Origin: Actinomycetes bacterium
GTDB taxonomy: Bacteria; Actinomycetota; Acidimicrobiia; Spongiisociales; UBA5794
DNA length: 44,312 nucleotides
Direction of reading: 5' to 3'
Assembly: GCA_023336815.1 (NCBI GenBank)
Contig: JAMBLJ010000208.1
Span: 1-44,312 of the forward strand
Both the position numbers and the translations under genes were made by a program. Positions 9,303 to 18,886 of this stretch are shown one piece after another (the first letter of the stretch is position 1; each line of letters opens with the position of its first letter). Below the pieces are notes generated by a model that did not search any database, was not told the DNA's origin, and saw only the letters and a program-made list of their open reading frames with translations.

Positions 9303-12008
9303 GTGAAAACACTCGTCAACGCCCTTGCAACGGCGGTGCAAAAGGCTCCATGGGTCGTGATCGCGGTCACGATCGTCATCACGATGATCCTTGGCAGCTT
9401 CGCCAGCAAGTTCCAACCTACGGACGATCCGAATGCTTCGTTCGCTCCGGAAGCTCCGGAGCTGACAGCTGCGACCTACATCAACGACACCTTTGGTGCA
9501 GTATCTCGGATGCAGGTCCTCACGACGTCAGCGAGCGGTGACGCCATCACGTTGGAGGCGTTACAGGCTGCCGTGTCGCTCGATGAAACTGTTCGTGCGA
9601 GCGAAACAGCTGAATATCTCGTCGATCTCGATCAGACCCCTGCCGTGTTGAGCTATCTCGTGCCGGTCTTTCTTGCTGTCGAAAACGGTGCTCCGTTTCC
9701 GACCAGCGATGCTGAGGTCAAGGCGCTGTACACAGCAGGTCTCGAAGAGGTGCCTTCTCAGTTCAGATCCTTCCTCGTGGCCTTGTTATCGGAGGATGCA
9801 GATCTCGAGACCGCAACGGCAGAGCTTGGACTGAGCGCCGTCACCTACCGTTCGACCGACGATCTCGATGAACAGGCAGCCCGAGCTTTGGGGTTCGCCG
9901 AAGCGGTAACCCTTGCGCCGACGCCGGACTCGATCACGATGGATCCGTTCAGTGTGGAGCTGATCTTCGGTGATTCTGCCGAATTCGAAAAGGAGATCGC
10001 GCGATTGTTCGCCGCAGCAGCGCTGATCATTCTCCTGGTGCTCGCGATCATCTTCCTGGTGAAACCGAAGAGCAGCCGCGACCGTGTGGTGTACTTCGCC
10101 GGTCTAGCTCTCATGTTTATCGGATCAGGTATCGCCATAGTTCCAGGCCTCGCGCAGATCTTTCCCGACTTCTTTCCCGAGGCGTGGGGGGATCTCGAAC
10201 TTGGACCGGTATTGCTCGCAGCCCTCGGGTTCTACCTCGTGGCCTTCCTGATGTGGACGTTCACCGCGCGTCGACTCCGGCGCACCACGGCTGACACACT
10301 CCTCACCTTCCTCACGATCGGTATCGGGATCCAGTGGATGAACGGATACGGCTTCCTGCGATTCGAGGACATGTCCCAGATGGCGCAGATCCTGCCGATT
10401 CTGCTTATCGGACTTGGAGTCGACTACTCAATCCATATGACAACGCGATATCGACAAGAACTCGTGGCTGGCGGCTCAGTGGACGCTTCGATGAGAACGG
10501 CCATCCGTACCGTTGGTGTTGCCCTCGTACTGGCGACACTGACCACAGCTGTCGGTTTCCTGACGAACGTCACCAATGATCTTCCGGCTCTCGCCGAGTT
10601 CGGCGAACTAGCGGCCGTCGGAATCACCGCGTCGTTCGTCCTCATGCTGACGTTCGTGCCTGCAGTCAGAGAGCTTCTCGATCGTAAAGCTGAGCGGGCG
10701 GAAACGCTCGATACCGGCGGACTCGAAACGGGTGATTCACGCGTACTTCCGAAGCTCATCGGCAAGACTGCGGTGCTACCGCGACGGTTCGCTACAGCGA
10801 CGATCGTCGTTGCGGTGCTGCTGACGGGGATTGGCGCCTACGCCATGACAGGGCTTTCGACAGAGTTCTCTTTCCTTGATTTCGTACCTACCAACTCACC
10901 GCTGCGAGACACTGCCGTGACCGTGAGCGAGCGATTCGACTTTCCCGAGACAACTTCGGTACTCGTCCAGGGAGAGGTGGCAACAGGCGCCGCGTGGAAC
11001 TCGATGGTCGGTGCCTATACCGACTCGAGCGACGTGGGCGATGTTCAGACCATCACGCTGCCGACGGGTGAAACCGTTGCAACCGGCCAGACATTCGTGG
11101 GCGTGATGTTTGGATTCCTCGATCCGGACCTACCTACTGCCGAACCAACAATGCTCGCCGCAGCGCAAGCTGCTGGATTCCAGGAGGGCACCTTCCCTCC
11201 AGATGCGAACCTCGGAGGGTTGTACGACGCTGCTGTAGCCGCGAATCCTGCTGCAATGGCAAGCGTGCTAGCTGCTGACGCAAACGGATACACGGCGGCT
11301 CTCTTCAACTTCGATACTGTGGCAGGCGAATCAGGCGCTGCAGACCTGGCGTGGGGTCTCAATAGTGCGTTCGCGGTGACCGACCAGGCTGGACTCGAGT
11401 CGGTTGCGACCTCGACGTTCATCATCAACAATCTGGTTGTCCAGAGCCTTACGGACTCGCAGCTCTCGTCGCTACTTCTCACAATGGGTGCTGCGCTCCT
11501 GCTCCTGGTTATCAACTTCTTCTTCGAGTCGAGACGGCCAATGCTTGGTGTTATCACGACGCTTCCCGTTGTGATGGTCGTGATCCTTGTGTTCGGGATC
11601 ATGGCAGGACTCGGTATCCCGTTCGGTCCGGTGACCGCGACCATCTCGGCGCTCGGCATCGGCATTGGCATTCCTTACATGATCCACGTCACCCACCGTT
11701 ACCTTGAGGAACGGCTCACTTGGCCAAACGAGAATGAAGCTATCGAGCAAACCTTGACGCATACGGGCGGTGCGCTTGCCGGTTCCGCGGTCACAACGAT
11801 TCTCGGGTTCGGCATCCTGGTCACCTCCACGACTATTCCGTTCCGTCAGTTCGGGTTCGTCCTCTCATACACCATTCTGCTCGCATTGCTCGCAGCGGTT
11901 CTCGTGCTTCCGTCGATGCTGGTTCTTTGGGACCGTTGGCACCGCCGCCATGGTGACCCTGCCCTTGACGCCGCAGTCGTGCGCGAAGCGTTCCAGGACG
12001 GGGCATAA
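9303..12008 (+). CDS. RND/MMPL-family transporter (HAE3-like), 901 aa
   Basis: Two RND repeats with GLGVDYSIHMTTRYRQE and GIGIGIPYMIHVTHRYLEE; GGAGGA SD at 9291-9296; GTG start. Confidence 0.88.
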   Translation: MKTLVNALATAVQKAPWVVIAVTIVITMILGSFASKFQPTDDPNASFAPEAPELTAATYINDTFGAVSRMQVLTTSASGDAITLEALQAAVSLDETVRASETAEYLVDLDQTPAVLSYLVPVFLAVENGAPFPTSDAEVKALYTAGLEEVPSQFRSFLVALLSEDADLETATAELGLSAVTYRSTDDLDEQAARALGFAEAVTLAPTPDSITMDPFSVELIFGDSAEFEKEIARLFAAAALIILLVLAIIFLVKPKSSRDRVVYFAGLALMFIGSGIAIVPGLAQIFPDFFPEAWGDLELGPVLLAALGFYLVAFLMWTFTARRLRRTTADTLLTFLTIGIGIQWMNGYGFLRFEDMSQMAQILPILLIGLGVDYSIHMTTRYRQELVAGGSVDASMRTAIRTVGVALVLATLTTAVGFLTNVTNDLPALAEFGELAAVGITASFVLMLTFVPAVRELLDRKAERAETLDTGGLETGDSRVLPKLIGKTAVLPRRFATATIVVAVLLTGIGAYAMTGLSTEFSFLDFVPTNSPLRDTAVTVSERFDFPETTSVLVQGEVATGAAWNSMVGAYTDSSDVGDVQTITLPTGETVATGQTFVGVMFGFLDPDLPTAEPTMLAAAQAAGFQEGTFPPDANLGGLYDAAVAANPAAMASVLAADANGYTAALFNFDTVAGESGAADLAWGLNSAFAVTDQAGLESVATSTFIINNLVVQSLTDSQLSSLLLTMGAALLLLVINFFFESRRPMLGVITTLPVVMVVILVFGIMAGLGIPFGPVTATISALGIGIGIPYMIHVTHRYLEERLTWPNENEAIEQTLTHTGGALAGSAVTTILGFGILVTSTTIPFRQFGFVLSYTILLALLAAVLVLPSMLVLWDRWHRRHGDPALDAAVVREAFQDGA

Positions 12009-12014
12009 CGCAAC

Positions 12015-12461
12015 GTGACGGGTGACATGCCGTTGGGTGATGACACCGGATATGGGGTATCCCCGTACCGCCAGCTCGACACCGCGAAACGACGGCGAGC
12101 AGGATCCGTGTACCTTGGAATGGCAGCGGTCGCCGTGTATCTCACTGTCGCTTCGGGGGTCGACGAGATGTGGGTATTCGCTGTCGTACCTCTCGTAGGG
12201 ATCGCGGTGTACTCGTTCGCCGGTGGGTGGAAGATCAAGATCACTGACATGGATGCGATCGGTCTGGCTGCTGACGCGGCATCGTTCGATTTCGGTCACG
12301 GATCGGCGACGCTCGGCTTCCGTGGCGCGTTAGCGAAACCTGTGTGGCAGGTGCTCGTATTCGCCGCTGGATCGACACCAGACCATCAGGCCCTCGTCAC
12401 CATCGATGCCCTCACCGGTGATGTCACGGGTATCTATGAGGAGGCCGTGGCCGCACCCTGA
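12015..12461 (+). CDS. Small membrane protein, two predicted TMs and a C-terminal weakly PepSY-like segment
   Basis: 148-aa ORF 6 bp after the MMPL gene; TMs YLGMAAVAVYLTVASGV and VFAVVPLVGIAVYSFAG; C-terminal WQVLVFAAGSTPDHQALVTIDALTGDVTG. Confidence 0.7.
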   Translation: MTGDMPLGDDTGYGVSPYRQLDTAKRRRAGSVYLGMAAVAVYLTVASGVDEMWVFAVVPLVGIAVYSFAGGWKIKITDMDAIGLAADAASFDFGHGSATLGFRGALAKPVWQVLVFAAGSTPDHQALVTIDALTGDVTGIYEEAVAAP

Positions 12462-12500
12462 CCCCGCCTCACGGCGGCGGAGGACAAAGATGGAATCGGT

Positions 12501-13793
12501 TCAGCGATCGTCGAGTGCAGGGAACGGACGCTCTGGTTCACCTATATACAACTGGCGGGGACGCATGATGCGCGTCTCTGGATCAAGGTTCATTTCCATC
12601 CAGTGTGCGATCCATCCAGGCAAACGACCGATCGCGAAGAGCACCGTGAACATCCGCAATGGGAAACCCAGCGCCCGGAAGATGATCCCCGAGTAGTAGT
12701 CCACATTCGGGAAGAGCTTGTGATCAACGAAGTAGTCGTCGCTGAGTGCGGCTGCCTCAAGTTCCCGAGCGATTTCGAGCAAGGGATCATCCTGTCCCAT
12801 CCTTGCGAGGACATCCTCAGCGAACGATGCCAGAACTCTGGCCCGTGGATCGTAATTGCTGTAGACACGGTGGCCAAAGCCCATCAGACGAAACTCGTCA
12901 TTCTTGTCCTTTGCACGAGCGATCGTCGATTCGATAGTTGCGTCTGGGTCGTCATGAATCGCCTGGAGCATCTCGATGACCGCCTGATTCGCACCCCCGT
13001 GGAGCGGACCCCACAGGGCACCCATCCCTGCTGCAACCGATGTGAACATGTTCGCGCGGCTCGAACCAACACCGCGGACGGTAGATGTCGAACAGTTCAT
13101 CTCATGATCCGCGTGGAGTATCAGCAGCACGTTCAAGGCCTTCACGACAACGGGATCGATGGTGGTTTCCTCGACGGGCGTGGCGAACATCATGTGGAGG
13201 AAATTCTCCACGTAGCCAAGCTTCGCATCCGGGTACACGTACGGCTCACCGATCGACTTCTTGTACGCCCACGAGGCAACGGTTGGCAACTTTGCGATAA
13301 GGGTGCGCGCACCTGCGTCGATCTCGTCTGCCCTCATCGGACGTCGGTAAACGTCGTAGAACGTCGAGATAGCGTTCGTAGCCGACGCCAGGACAGCCAT
13401 GGGATGTGACCGCCGAGGGAATGCGTCGAAGAAGGAACGCATCTCCTCGTTGAGTAGCGTCTGTGATCCGATCTGATCGGTCCACGTGGCGAGCTCTGCC
13501 GCAGTGGGTAGCGACCCGTAGAGCAGCAGATAGGAGATCTCGAGGAATGAACACTGTTGAGCGAGGTCCTCGATGCGGTACCCGCGGTGCAACAGGACAC
13601 CTGCAGCGCCATCGATATAGGTGATAGAGGAATGCGCAGATGCCGTATTCCCGAATCCGGGATCGAACGTCACATACCCGGTGGTAGCGCGTAATTTGCG
13701 AATATCGAAGCCAGGCTGGCCGACCGTGGACTGATAGACATCGAGTCCGGTTGGGCCGCTTCCGAGGTCTAGGTGAACCGTGTTCTCGCTCAT
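12501..13793 (-). CDS. gltA: Citrate synthase
   Basis: LLHRGYRIEDLAQ, HADHEMNCSTSTVRGVGSS, GALWGPLHGGANQAVIEML, GFGHRVYSNYDPRA. Confidence 0.97.
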   Translation of the reverse strand: MSENTVHLDLGSGPTGLDVYQSTVGQPGFDIRKLRATTGYVTFDPGFGNTASAHSSITYIDGAAGVLLHRGYRIEDLAQQCSFLEISYLLLYGSLPTAAELATWTDQIGSQTLLNEEMRSFFDAFPRRSHPMAVLASATNAISTFYDVYRRPMRADEIDAGARTLIAKLPTVASWAYKKSIGEPYVYPDAKLGYVENFLHMMFATPVEETTIDPVVVKALNVLLILHADHEMNCSTSTVRGVGSSRANMFTSVAAGMGALWGPLHGGANQAVIEMLQAIHDDPDATIESTIARAKDKNDEFRLMGFGHRVYSNYDPRARVLASFAEDVLARMGQDDPLLEIARELEAAALSDDYFVDHKLFPNVDYYSGIIFRALGFPLRMFTVLFAIGRLPGWIAHWMEMNLDPETRIMRPRQLYIGEPERPFPALDDR

Positions 13794-13819
13794 ACGTATC
13801 AGACCCTTCGTCGTCGAGG

Positions 13820-13855
13820 CGGGAGTCCCTCAGACGCATCATCCAGGGACTCCTG
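13820..13855. promoter_or_regulatory. Inverted repeat in the gltA/pgsA divergent intergenic region
   Basis: GGAGTCCCT (13822-13830) and AGGGACTCC (13845-13853), 14-nt spacer. It lies between a minus-strand TACAAT (13871-13866) and the gltA SD-like AAGGG. Confidence 0.55.
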
Positions 13856-13926
13856 AATACTGAGAATTGTAGTGGAGGGATGGACCGTCGCCGTCTGTGG
13901 TACCTTTGCGGCGCGAAGGAGCATCT

Positions 13927-14514
13927 GTGCTTGATCTCAAGGGACGAAAACGAGTCGCACCCATCCTCGAACCGGTGGCGGCCGTCATGGCGAAAATGGG
14001 CTTCACTCCGGCCGTCGTCACCATCATTGGACTCTTCGTCACGATCGCGGGCGCGGCACTGATCGCGACAGGCACACTCCTCATCGGAGGCTTGGTCGCC
14101 GGAACAGGTGTTGCCCTCGACGCACTCGACGGCCCCCTCGCTCGGCGACAAGGAACCGTCTCGGACCGTGGTGCGTTCCTCGACACGATGTCTGACCGAT
14201 TCGGTGAGATTGCCGTCTGGGTTGGACTGTCGGTCTACCTCCGCGCAGAGCCGAGACTCCTGGTTCTCTGCGTTGTGGCACTCGCCTTCTCTTTGCTCGT
14301 GCCGTATGTACGATCCAAGGCCGAACTCTTCGATCTCGACGGCATGGGTGGATGGATGGGCCGGGCTGAACGGATGATTCTGATACTCATCGGCACGATG
14401 TTCGTCGGGGGAGGCCTGGCGATCATGGAGCCGCTGTTGTGGGTGTTCGTGGTACTCACTGGCTTCACGGTCATCCAGCGAATTCGGAAGACCTGGCAGC
14501 AGCTCGAAGCGTGA
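13927..14514 (+). CDS. pgsA: CDP-alcohol phosphatidyltransferase, phosphatidylinositol-phosphate synthase-like
   Basis: DALDGPLARRQGTVSDRGAFLDTMSDR = CDP-OH-P transferase motif; GTG 13927 with upstream AAGGAG; followed by acyltransferase and PimA genes. Confidence 0.88.
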   Translation: MLDLKGRKRVAPILEPVAAVMAKMGFTPAVVTIIGLFVTIAGAALIATGTLLIGGLVAGTGVALDALDGPLARRQGTVSDRGAFLDTMSDRFGEIAVWVGLSVYLRAEPRLLVLCVVALAFSLLVPYVRSKAELFDLDGMGGWMGRAERMILILIGTMFVGGGLAIMEPLLWVFVVLTGFTVIQRIRKTWQQLEA

Positions 14515-15410
14515 GAGCCTGGATCGCGTACATCCCATTCCGTATCGCGGCACTGTTGTTCGGTCTCCTCCCCGAACCGGCCGTTCGCTGGCTCGGTGAA
14601 ACAGGCGGCGACCTATGGCATCGGCGGGCAACCGACAAGCGTCCCCTCCTCGAGCGTCACATGAGGAGGGTCCTCGGTCCAGATGCAACGGACGAGGAGA
14701 TCGATATAGCGGTTCTCGGCATGTTCCGCTCGTATGCACGCTATTGGACGGAAACCTTCTGGTTCCGTCCAAGAAGAAAGGAAGCGATCTCCAACAGGGT
14801 CGAGAGAATCAATTTCGACCCGATCTTCGCTGCCCAATCCAAGGGACGTGGAATCGTGTTCGCCGTCCCTCACATAGGGAACTGGGAGATCGCTGGGATC
14901 ATCGCGAACGAAATCGGATCGCCCATTCTTGCAGTGGCAGAGGATCTCCCGAACGAGTTGATCACGAAGTGGTTCGTCGACGTACGCAACGAGTTCGATA
15001 TCGACATCGTCCTCACCACGGATCCGAAGCGACGTTCGAAGCTGATCCGCCGGTTGAAGGAGGGGAAGGCGATCGCTCTGCTTTCAGACAGAGACGTCAC
15101 CGGTCGAGGTATCGATGTTGAGTTCTTTGGAGAACGTACGAACGTTCCTGCGGGTCCTGTGGCGCTCGCCGAGATGACCGACTCAGCATTGATCCCCGTT
15201 GCTGTCTACTTTCGGCAGGGCGCGGGACACCGGATCGTCGTGCACGATGCCGTCGAACTCCCTGGTGGTACGTCGAGGGTCGAGCGTGTCGCCGCAGGTG
15301 CCCAGACGCTCACGAGGATCCTGGAGGAGATGGTGCGTGATAGCCCCTCGCAATGGCATCTGTTCCAGCCGAACTGGCCATCCGACGAAGTCGATGAAGG
15401 TCTTCAGTGA
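14511..15410 (+). CDS. Lysophospholipid acyltransferase (LpxL/HtrB family), phosphatidylinositol mannoside acyltransferase-like
   Basis: GIVFAVPHIGNWEIAG, LSDRDVTGRGIDVEFFGERTNVPAGPVALA; GTGA overlap with pgsA. Confidence 0.85.
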   Translation: MRAWIAYIPFRIAALLFGLLPEPAVRWLGETGGDLWHRRATDKRPLLERHMRRVLGPDATDEEIDIAVLGMFRSYARYWTETFWFRPRRKEAISNRVERINFDPIFAAQSKGRGIVFAVPHIGNWEIAGIIANEIGSPILAVAEDLPNELITKWFVDVRNEFDIDIVLTTDPKRRSKLIRRLKEGKAIALLSDRDVTGRGIDVEFFGERTNVPAGPVALAEMTDSALIPVAVYFRQGAGHRIVVHDAVELPGGTSRVERVAAGAQTLTRILEEMVRDSPSQWHLFQPNWPSDEVDEGLQ

Positions 15411-16450
15411 ACATCGCCCTCGTGTGCCCGTACGATCTTGGATTGCCCGGCGGCGTCCAGGACCAGGTCGTGAAGCTCTCTGGCTGGTTGCGCGATCTTG
15501 GAAACGAAACCTTGATTCTCGGTCCAGGTACCGAGGGGCCAGACGGTGCGGTTCTTCTCGGATCCGCGAGGATCGTCAAGGCGAATGCAGCGTCAACACC
15601 GATCTCGTTCAATCCGAGGATGCGGGCCCGGATCGTAGAGGCGGTCGCCGGTGTTGACGTGGTCCACATCCACGAACCCCTGATGCCGACCGTTTCACTG
15701 TCAGCGGCGCGCATTACAGATCTTCCCACAGTGGGGACATTCCACGCGGATCCTCCAAGGTGGGCGAGAGCGAGCTACTCGGCGCTCTCACCGATTGTCT
15801 CTCGTGTGCTGACACACCTCGACATCATCACGACCGTGAGCCCTGTGTCGTTATCGGCGGTCGTGCACTTGGGGGATGTGCGAGTCATCCCTAACGGAAT
15901 CGATCTCGAAAGGTACAGCGGACCGGACAAGGTCCACGGACGGGTTGTATTCCTCGGAAGAGACGACCCACGGAAAGGTCTCGATACGCTGGTCGAAGCG
16001 TGGGAGATCGTTCGCAGACGTTGCCCGGCCGCAACACTGCACGTGGTTGGAGCCGACCGCAAGATCACCATCCCAGGAATCACCTTCCTTGGACGGGTGA
16101 CGGAAGCGGTGAAGCAGCAAGAACTCGCCAAGGCCGAAGTGTTCGTAGCTCCAAATCTTGGCGGCGAATCGTTCGGGATCGTGGTTGCAGAGGGCATGGC
16201 TGCCGGAGCCGCTGTCGTCGCTTCCGGTATACCGGCGTTTCTGCACGTGCTCGGTGGCGCAGGCGAGATCGTCGCACCGGGAGACGCTGCGGGTCTCGGG
16301 GACCGCATCGCGGACGTCTTACGTGATGACGAAAGACGGGGCACGCTGAGCAAGGCTTCCAAGGAACGTGTGCGTCGCTTCTCCAGCCACGTAGTGGCAG
16401 ACCGGTATCTCAAGGCTTACGCCGATGCGATTGCCCACCATCGCACGTGA
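15407..16450 (+). CDS. pimA: GT4-family glycosyltransferase, phosphatidylinositol mannosyltransferase PimA-like
   Basis: MNIALVCPYDLGLPGGVQDQVVKL, FLGRDDPRKGLDTLVEAW, EVFVAPNLGGESFGIVVAEGMAAG; GTGA overlap with the acyltransferase gene. Confidence 0.88.
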   Translation: MNIALVCPYDLGLPGGVQDQVVKLSGWLRDLGNETLILGPGTEGPDGAVLLGSARIVKANAASTPISFNPRMRARIVEAVAGVDVVHIHEPLMPTVSLSAARITDLPTVGTFHADPPRWARASYSALSPIVSRVLTHLDIITTVSPVSLSAVVHLGDVRVIPNGIDLERYSGPDKVHGRVVFLGRDDPRKGLDTLVEAWEIVRRRCPAATLHVVGADRKITIPGITFLGRVTEAVKQQELAKAEVFVAPNLGGESFGIVVAEGMAAGAAVVASGIPAFLHVLGGAGEIVAPGDAAGLGDRIADVLRDDERRGTLSKASKERVRRFSSHVVADRYLKAYADAIAHHRT

Positions 16451-16550
16451 CCGGACCCTGGCAGCCAGACACCGTGTTCCACCATCACGTCACCAGCATC
16501 CCGCCATACTCTCCTACAATTGGGACTACAGCGACTAAGGGAAGCATGCG

Positions 16551-17444
16551 ATGACGGACGCAACAACGCAACACGGAACAGAAAAGGTCAAACGAGGTCT
16601 CGCCGAGATGCTCAAAGGTGGCGTCATCATGGACGTCGTCAACGCCGAGCAGGCAATGATCGCCGAGGCGGCTGGCGCGTGTGCAGTGATGTCACTCGAG
16701 AGGGTACCCGCCGATATCCGAGCTCACGGTGGAGTCGCACGTATGGCGGATCCTGCAAAGGTCGAGGCGATCATCAACGCTGTGTCGATCCCGGTCATGG
16801 CGAAATCACGGATCGGCCACTTCGTCGAGGCTCAGATTCTCCAGTCGCTCGGCGTTGACTACATTGACGAGTCCGAGGTGCTCTCGCCCGTCGATGACAA
16901 TCACATCGACAAACACGCTTACACGGTGCCGTTCGTGTGCGGGGCCAAGAACCTGGGTGAGGCACTGCGTCGCATCGGCGAGGGGGCTGCCATGATCCGC
17001 ACCAAAGGTGAGCCAGGTACAGGGAACGTCGTCGAGGCCGTGAAACACATGCGCATGATGAACACGCAGATCCGGAACCTCACGACCTTGATGCCCGACG
17101 AGATCATGAACGCCGCCCGAGACCTTCGAGCTCCGTACGACCTCGTCAGCGAGATCGCGGAATCGGGAACACTGCCGGTCGTGAACTTCGCCGCGGGTGG
17201 TATCGCCACACCGGCTGACGCAGCACTCATGATGCAACTCGGCTGTGACGGCGTATTCGTTGGGTCAGGGATCTTCAAATCTGGCGACCCCTCTGAACGA
17301 GCAGAGGCGATCGTCGAAGCGACGACGTTCTACCAGGACGCTGAGAAGATCGCCAAGGTATCACGCAATCTTGGGGAGGCGATGGTGGGAATCAACATCG
17401 ATACGCTGCCCGAATCCGAGATGATGCAGCTCCGAGGCTCATGA
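16551..17444 (+). CDS. pdxS: Pyridoxal 5'-phosphate synthase subunit PdxS
   Basis: [73 protein letters not shown]. Confidence 0.98.
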   Translation: MTDATTQHGTEKVKRGLAEMLKGGVIMDVVNAEQAMIAEAAGACAVMSLERVPADIRAHGGVARMADPAKVEAIINAVSIPVMAKSRIGHFVEAQILQSLGVDYIDESEVLSPVDDNHIDKHAYTVPFVCGAKNLGEALRRIGEGAAMIRTKGEPGTGNVVEAVKHMRMMNTQIRNLTTLMPDEIMNAARDLRAPYDLVSEIAESGTLPVVNFAAGGIATPADAALMMQLGCDGVFVGSGIFKSGDPSERAEAIVEATTFYQDAEKIAKVSRNLGEAMVGINIDTLPESEMMQLRGS

Positions 17445-18025
17445 CTGTCGGGGTACTCGCACTCCAGGGCGACTTCAGGGAACACATCTCTCTGCTCACC
17501 TCCATGGGGGTCGCTACGCTCGAGGTCCGCACCGCGGAGGATCTGAAACTCGCCGATGCCCTTGTGATTCCCGGCGGAGAATCGACGACGATAGGGAAGC
17601 TCGCCGACCGATACGGTCTCATCGGACCCATCCGCGAACGATGCCAACAGGGGATGCCAACACTTGGAACGTGCGCAGGCATGATCTTCCTCGCCGAGAG
17701 CACCGTGTCGGGGCACCAGCCACAACTCGGAGTGCTCAATGCAGTCGTCGAGCGCAATGCTTTCGGTCGTCAGGTCGACTCGTTCGAAGCGGACTTGACG
17801 GTGATCGGACTCGCCGAACCGATGCGGGCAGTGTTCATCCGCGCCCCGTGGATGGAGAAGATTGGATCCGATGTGGAGATTCTCGCCACCGTCGTTGACC
17901 TCAAAGGATGCGAACATCCGGTTTTGGTACGGCAAGGTCGTATCCTTGCGAGCTCATTCCATCCGGAGCTGACCGGCGACACGCGTCTGCACCAGATGTT
18001 GGTGGAATCTATCGACGCATCCTGA
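17441..18025 (+). CDS. pdxT: Pyridoxal 5'-phosphate synthase glutaminase subunit PdxT
   Basis: [50 protein letters not shown] overlap with pdxS. Confidence 0.97.
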   Translation: MTVGVLALQGDFREHISLLTSMGVATLEVRTAEDLKLADALVIPGGESTTIGKLADRYGLIGPIRERCQQGMPTLGTCAGMIFLAESTVSGHQPQLGVLNAVVERNAFGRQVDSFEADLTVIGLAEPMRAVFIRAPWMEKIGSDVEILATVVDLKGCEHPVLVRQGRILASSFHPELTGDTRLHQMLVESIDAS

Positions 18026-18034
18026 GGGGATCGT

Positions 18035-18772
18035 ATGGCCGGACATTCAAAATGGGCGAATATCAAACACCGCAAGGGTCGTCAGGATGCAAAACGCGGC
18101 AAACTCTTCGCCAAACTGATCAAGTCGATCGAATCCGCGGCGCGCACGGGTGGCAGCGACATCTCAGCGAATCCGACCCTGGCGACCGCTATTCAGAAGG
18201 CGAAGGACAACTCAGTCCCCAAGGACAATATCGACAGAGCCGTCGCTCGTGGCGCAGGCGATGTTGACGGGGTCGACTACATCGAGGCTTTCTACGAAGG
18301 ATACGCGCCAGGTGGCGTAGCCCTCTACGTCCAGATCCTCACGGACAACCGGAATCGGGCATCGTCCGACGTTCGTTCGGCGTTCAGCAAGAACGGTGGG
18401 AACCTTGGGGAGCCGGGTTCGGTCGGTTATCTCTTCGAACAGAAGGGGTACATCCTCGTTACAGGTGACGAGGACACCGTCATGATGGCGGCACTCGAAG
18501 GGGGAGCAGAAGACATCACTGCTGAGGGAGATCAATGGGAGATAATCTCAAGTCCCGCAGACATCCAGACGGTTAGATCCGAGCTGGAGGCCGCTGGTGT
18601 AGCGATCGACACTGCCGACGTGACATACCTCCCATCAGTGTCAGTTCCGGTCGACGAGGCAACTGCACCCAAAGTGCTCCGACTCGTCGACGCGCTCGAG
18701 GATCTCGACGACGTCCAGGCGGTATTCGCGAATTTCGACATCCCCGACGAGGTTCTGGCCGGTCTGGAATAG
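18035..18772 (+). CDS. yebC: YebC/PmpR-family protein
   Basis: MAGHSKWANIKHRKGRQDAKRGKLF. Confidence 0.97.
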   Translation: MAGHSKWANIKHRKGRQDAKRGKLFAKLIKSIESAARTGGSDISANPTLATAIQKAKDNSVPKDNIDRAVARGAGDVDGVDYIEAFYEGYAPGGVALYVQILTDNRNRASSDVRSAFSKNGGNLGEPGSVGYLFEQKGYILVTGDEDTVMMAALEGGAEDITAEGDQWEIISSPADIQTVRSELEAAGVAIDTADVTYLPSVSVPVDEATAPKVLRLVDALEDLDDVQAVFANFDIPDEVLAGLE

Positions 18773-18841
18773 ATACGGGCGACGCATCCCTCGTGAGATC
18801 ACCTTCACGTGTGCCTCCTGCTCGATACGCCACGTCGATTG

Positions 18842-18886
18842 TTGGCAATGCGTTCCACCCATCCTATGATTCGAACATATGTTCGT
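18842..18886 (+). promoter_or_regulatory. ruvC promoter with overlapping LexA/SOS box
   Basis: TTGGCA (18842-18847) - 17 bp - TATGAT (18865-18870); perfect palindrome CGAACATATGTTCG (18872-18885) covering the predicted +1 and the ATG at 18879. Confidence 0.8.

Noticed and set aside
12464-12477. CCGCC-TCAC-GGCGG hairpin between the 148-aa gene and gltA
   Set aside because: 5-bp stem in GC-rich sequence without a U-tract; not distinguishable from chance, so not listed as a terminator.
12603-13409. 268-aa plus-strand ORF antisense to gltA
   Set aside because: Shadow of citrate synthase in a high-GC genome; no start context or family motif.
13246-14772. 508-aa minus-strand ORF spanning gltA, the intergenic region and pgsA
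   Set aside because: Overlaps three well-supported genes in other frames; composition is Arg/His/Asp-rich shadow-ORF type with no motifs.
15130-15150. SOS-box-like GAACGTACGAACGTTC inside the acyltransferase gene
   Set aside because: Does not have the CGAAC-N4-GTTCG arrangement and lies deep in coding sequence.
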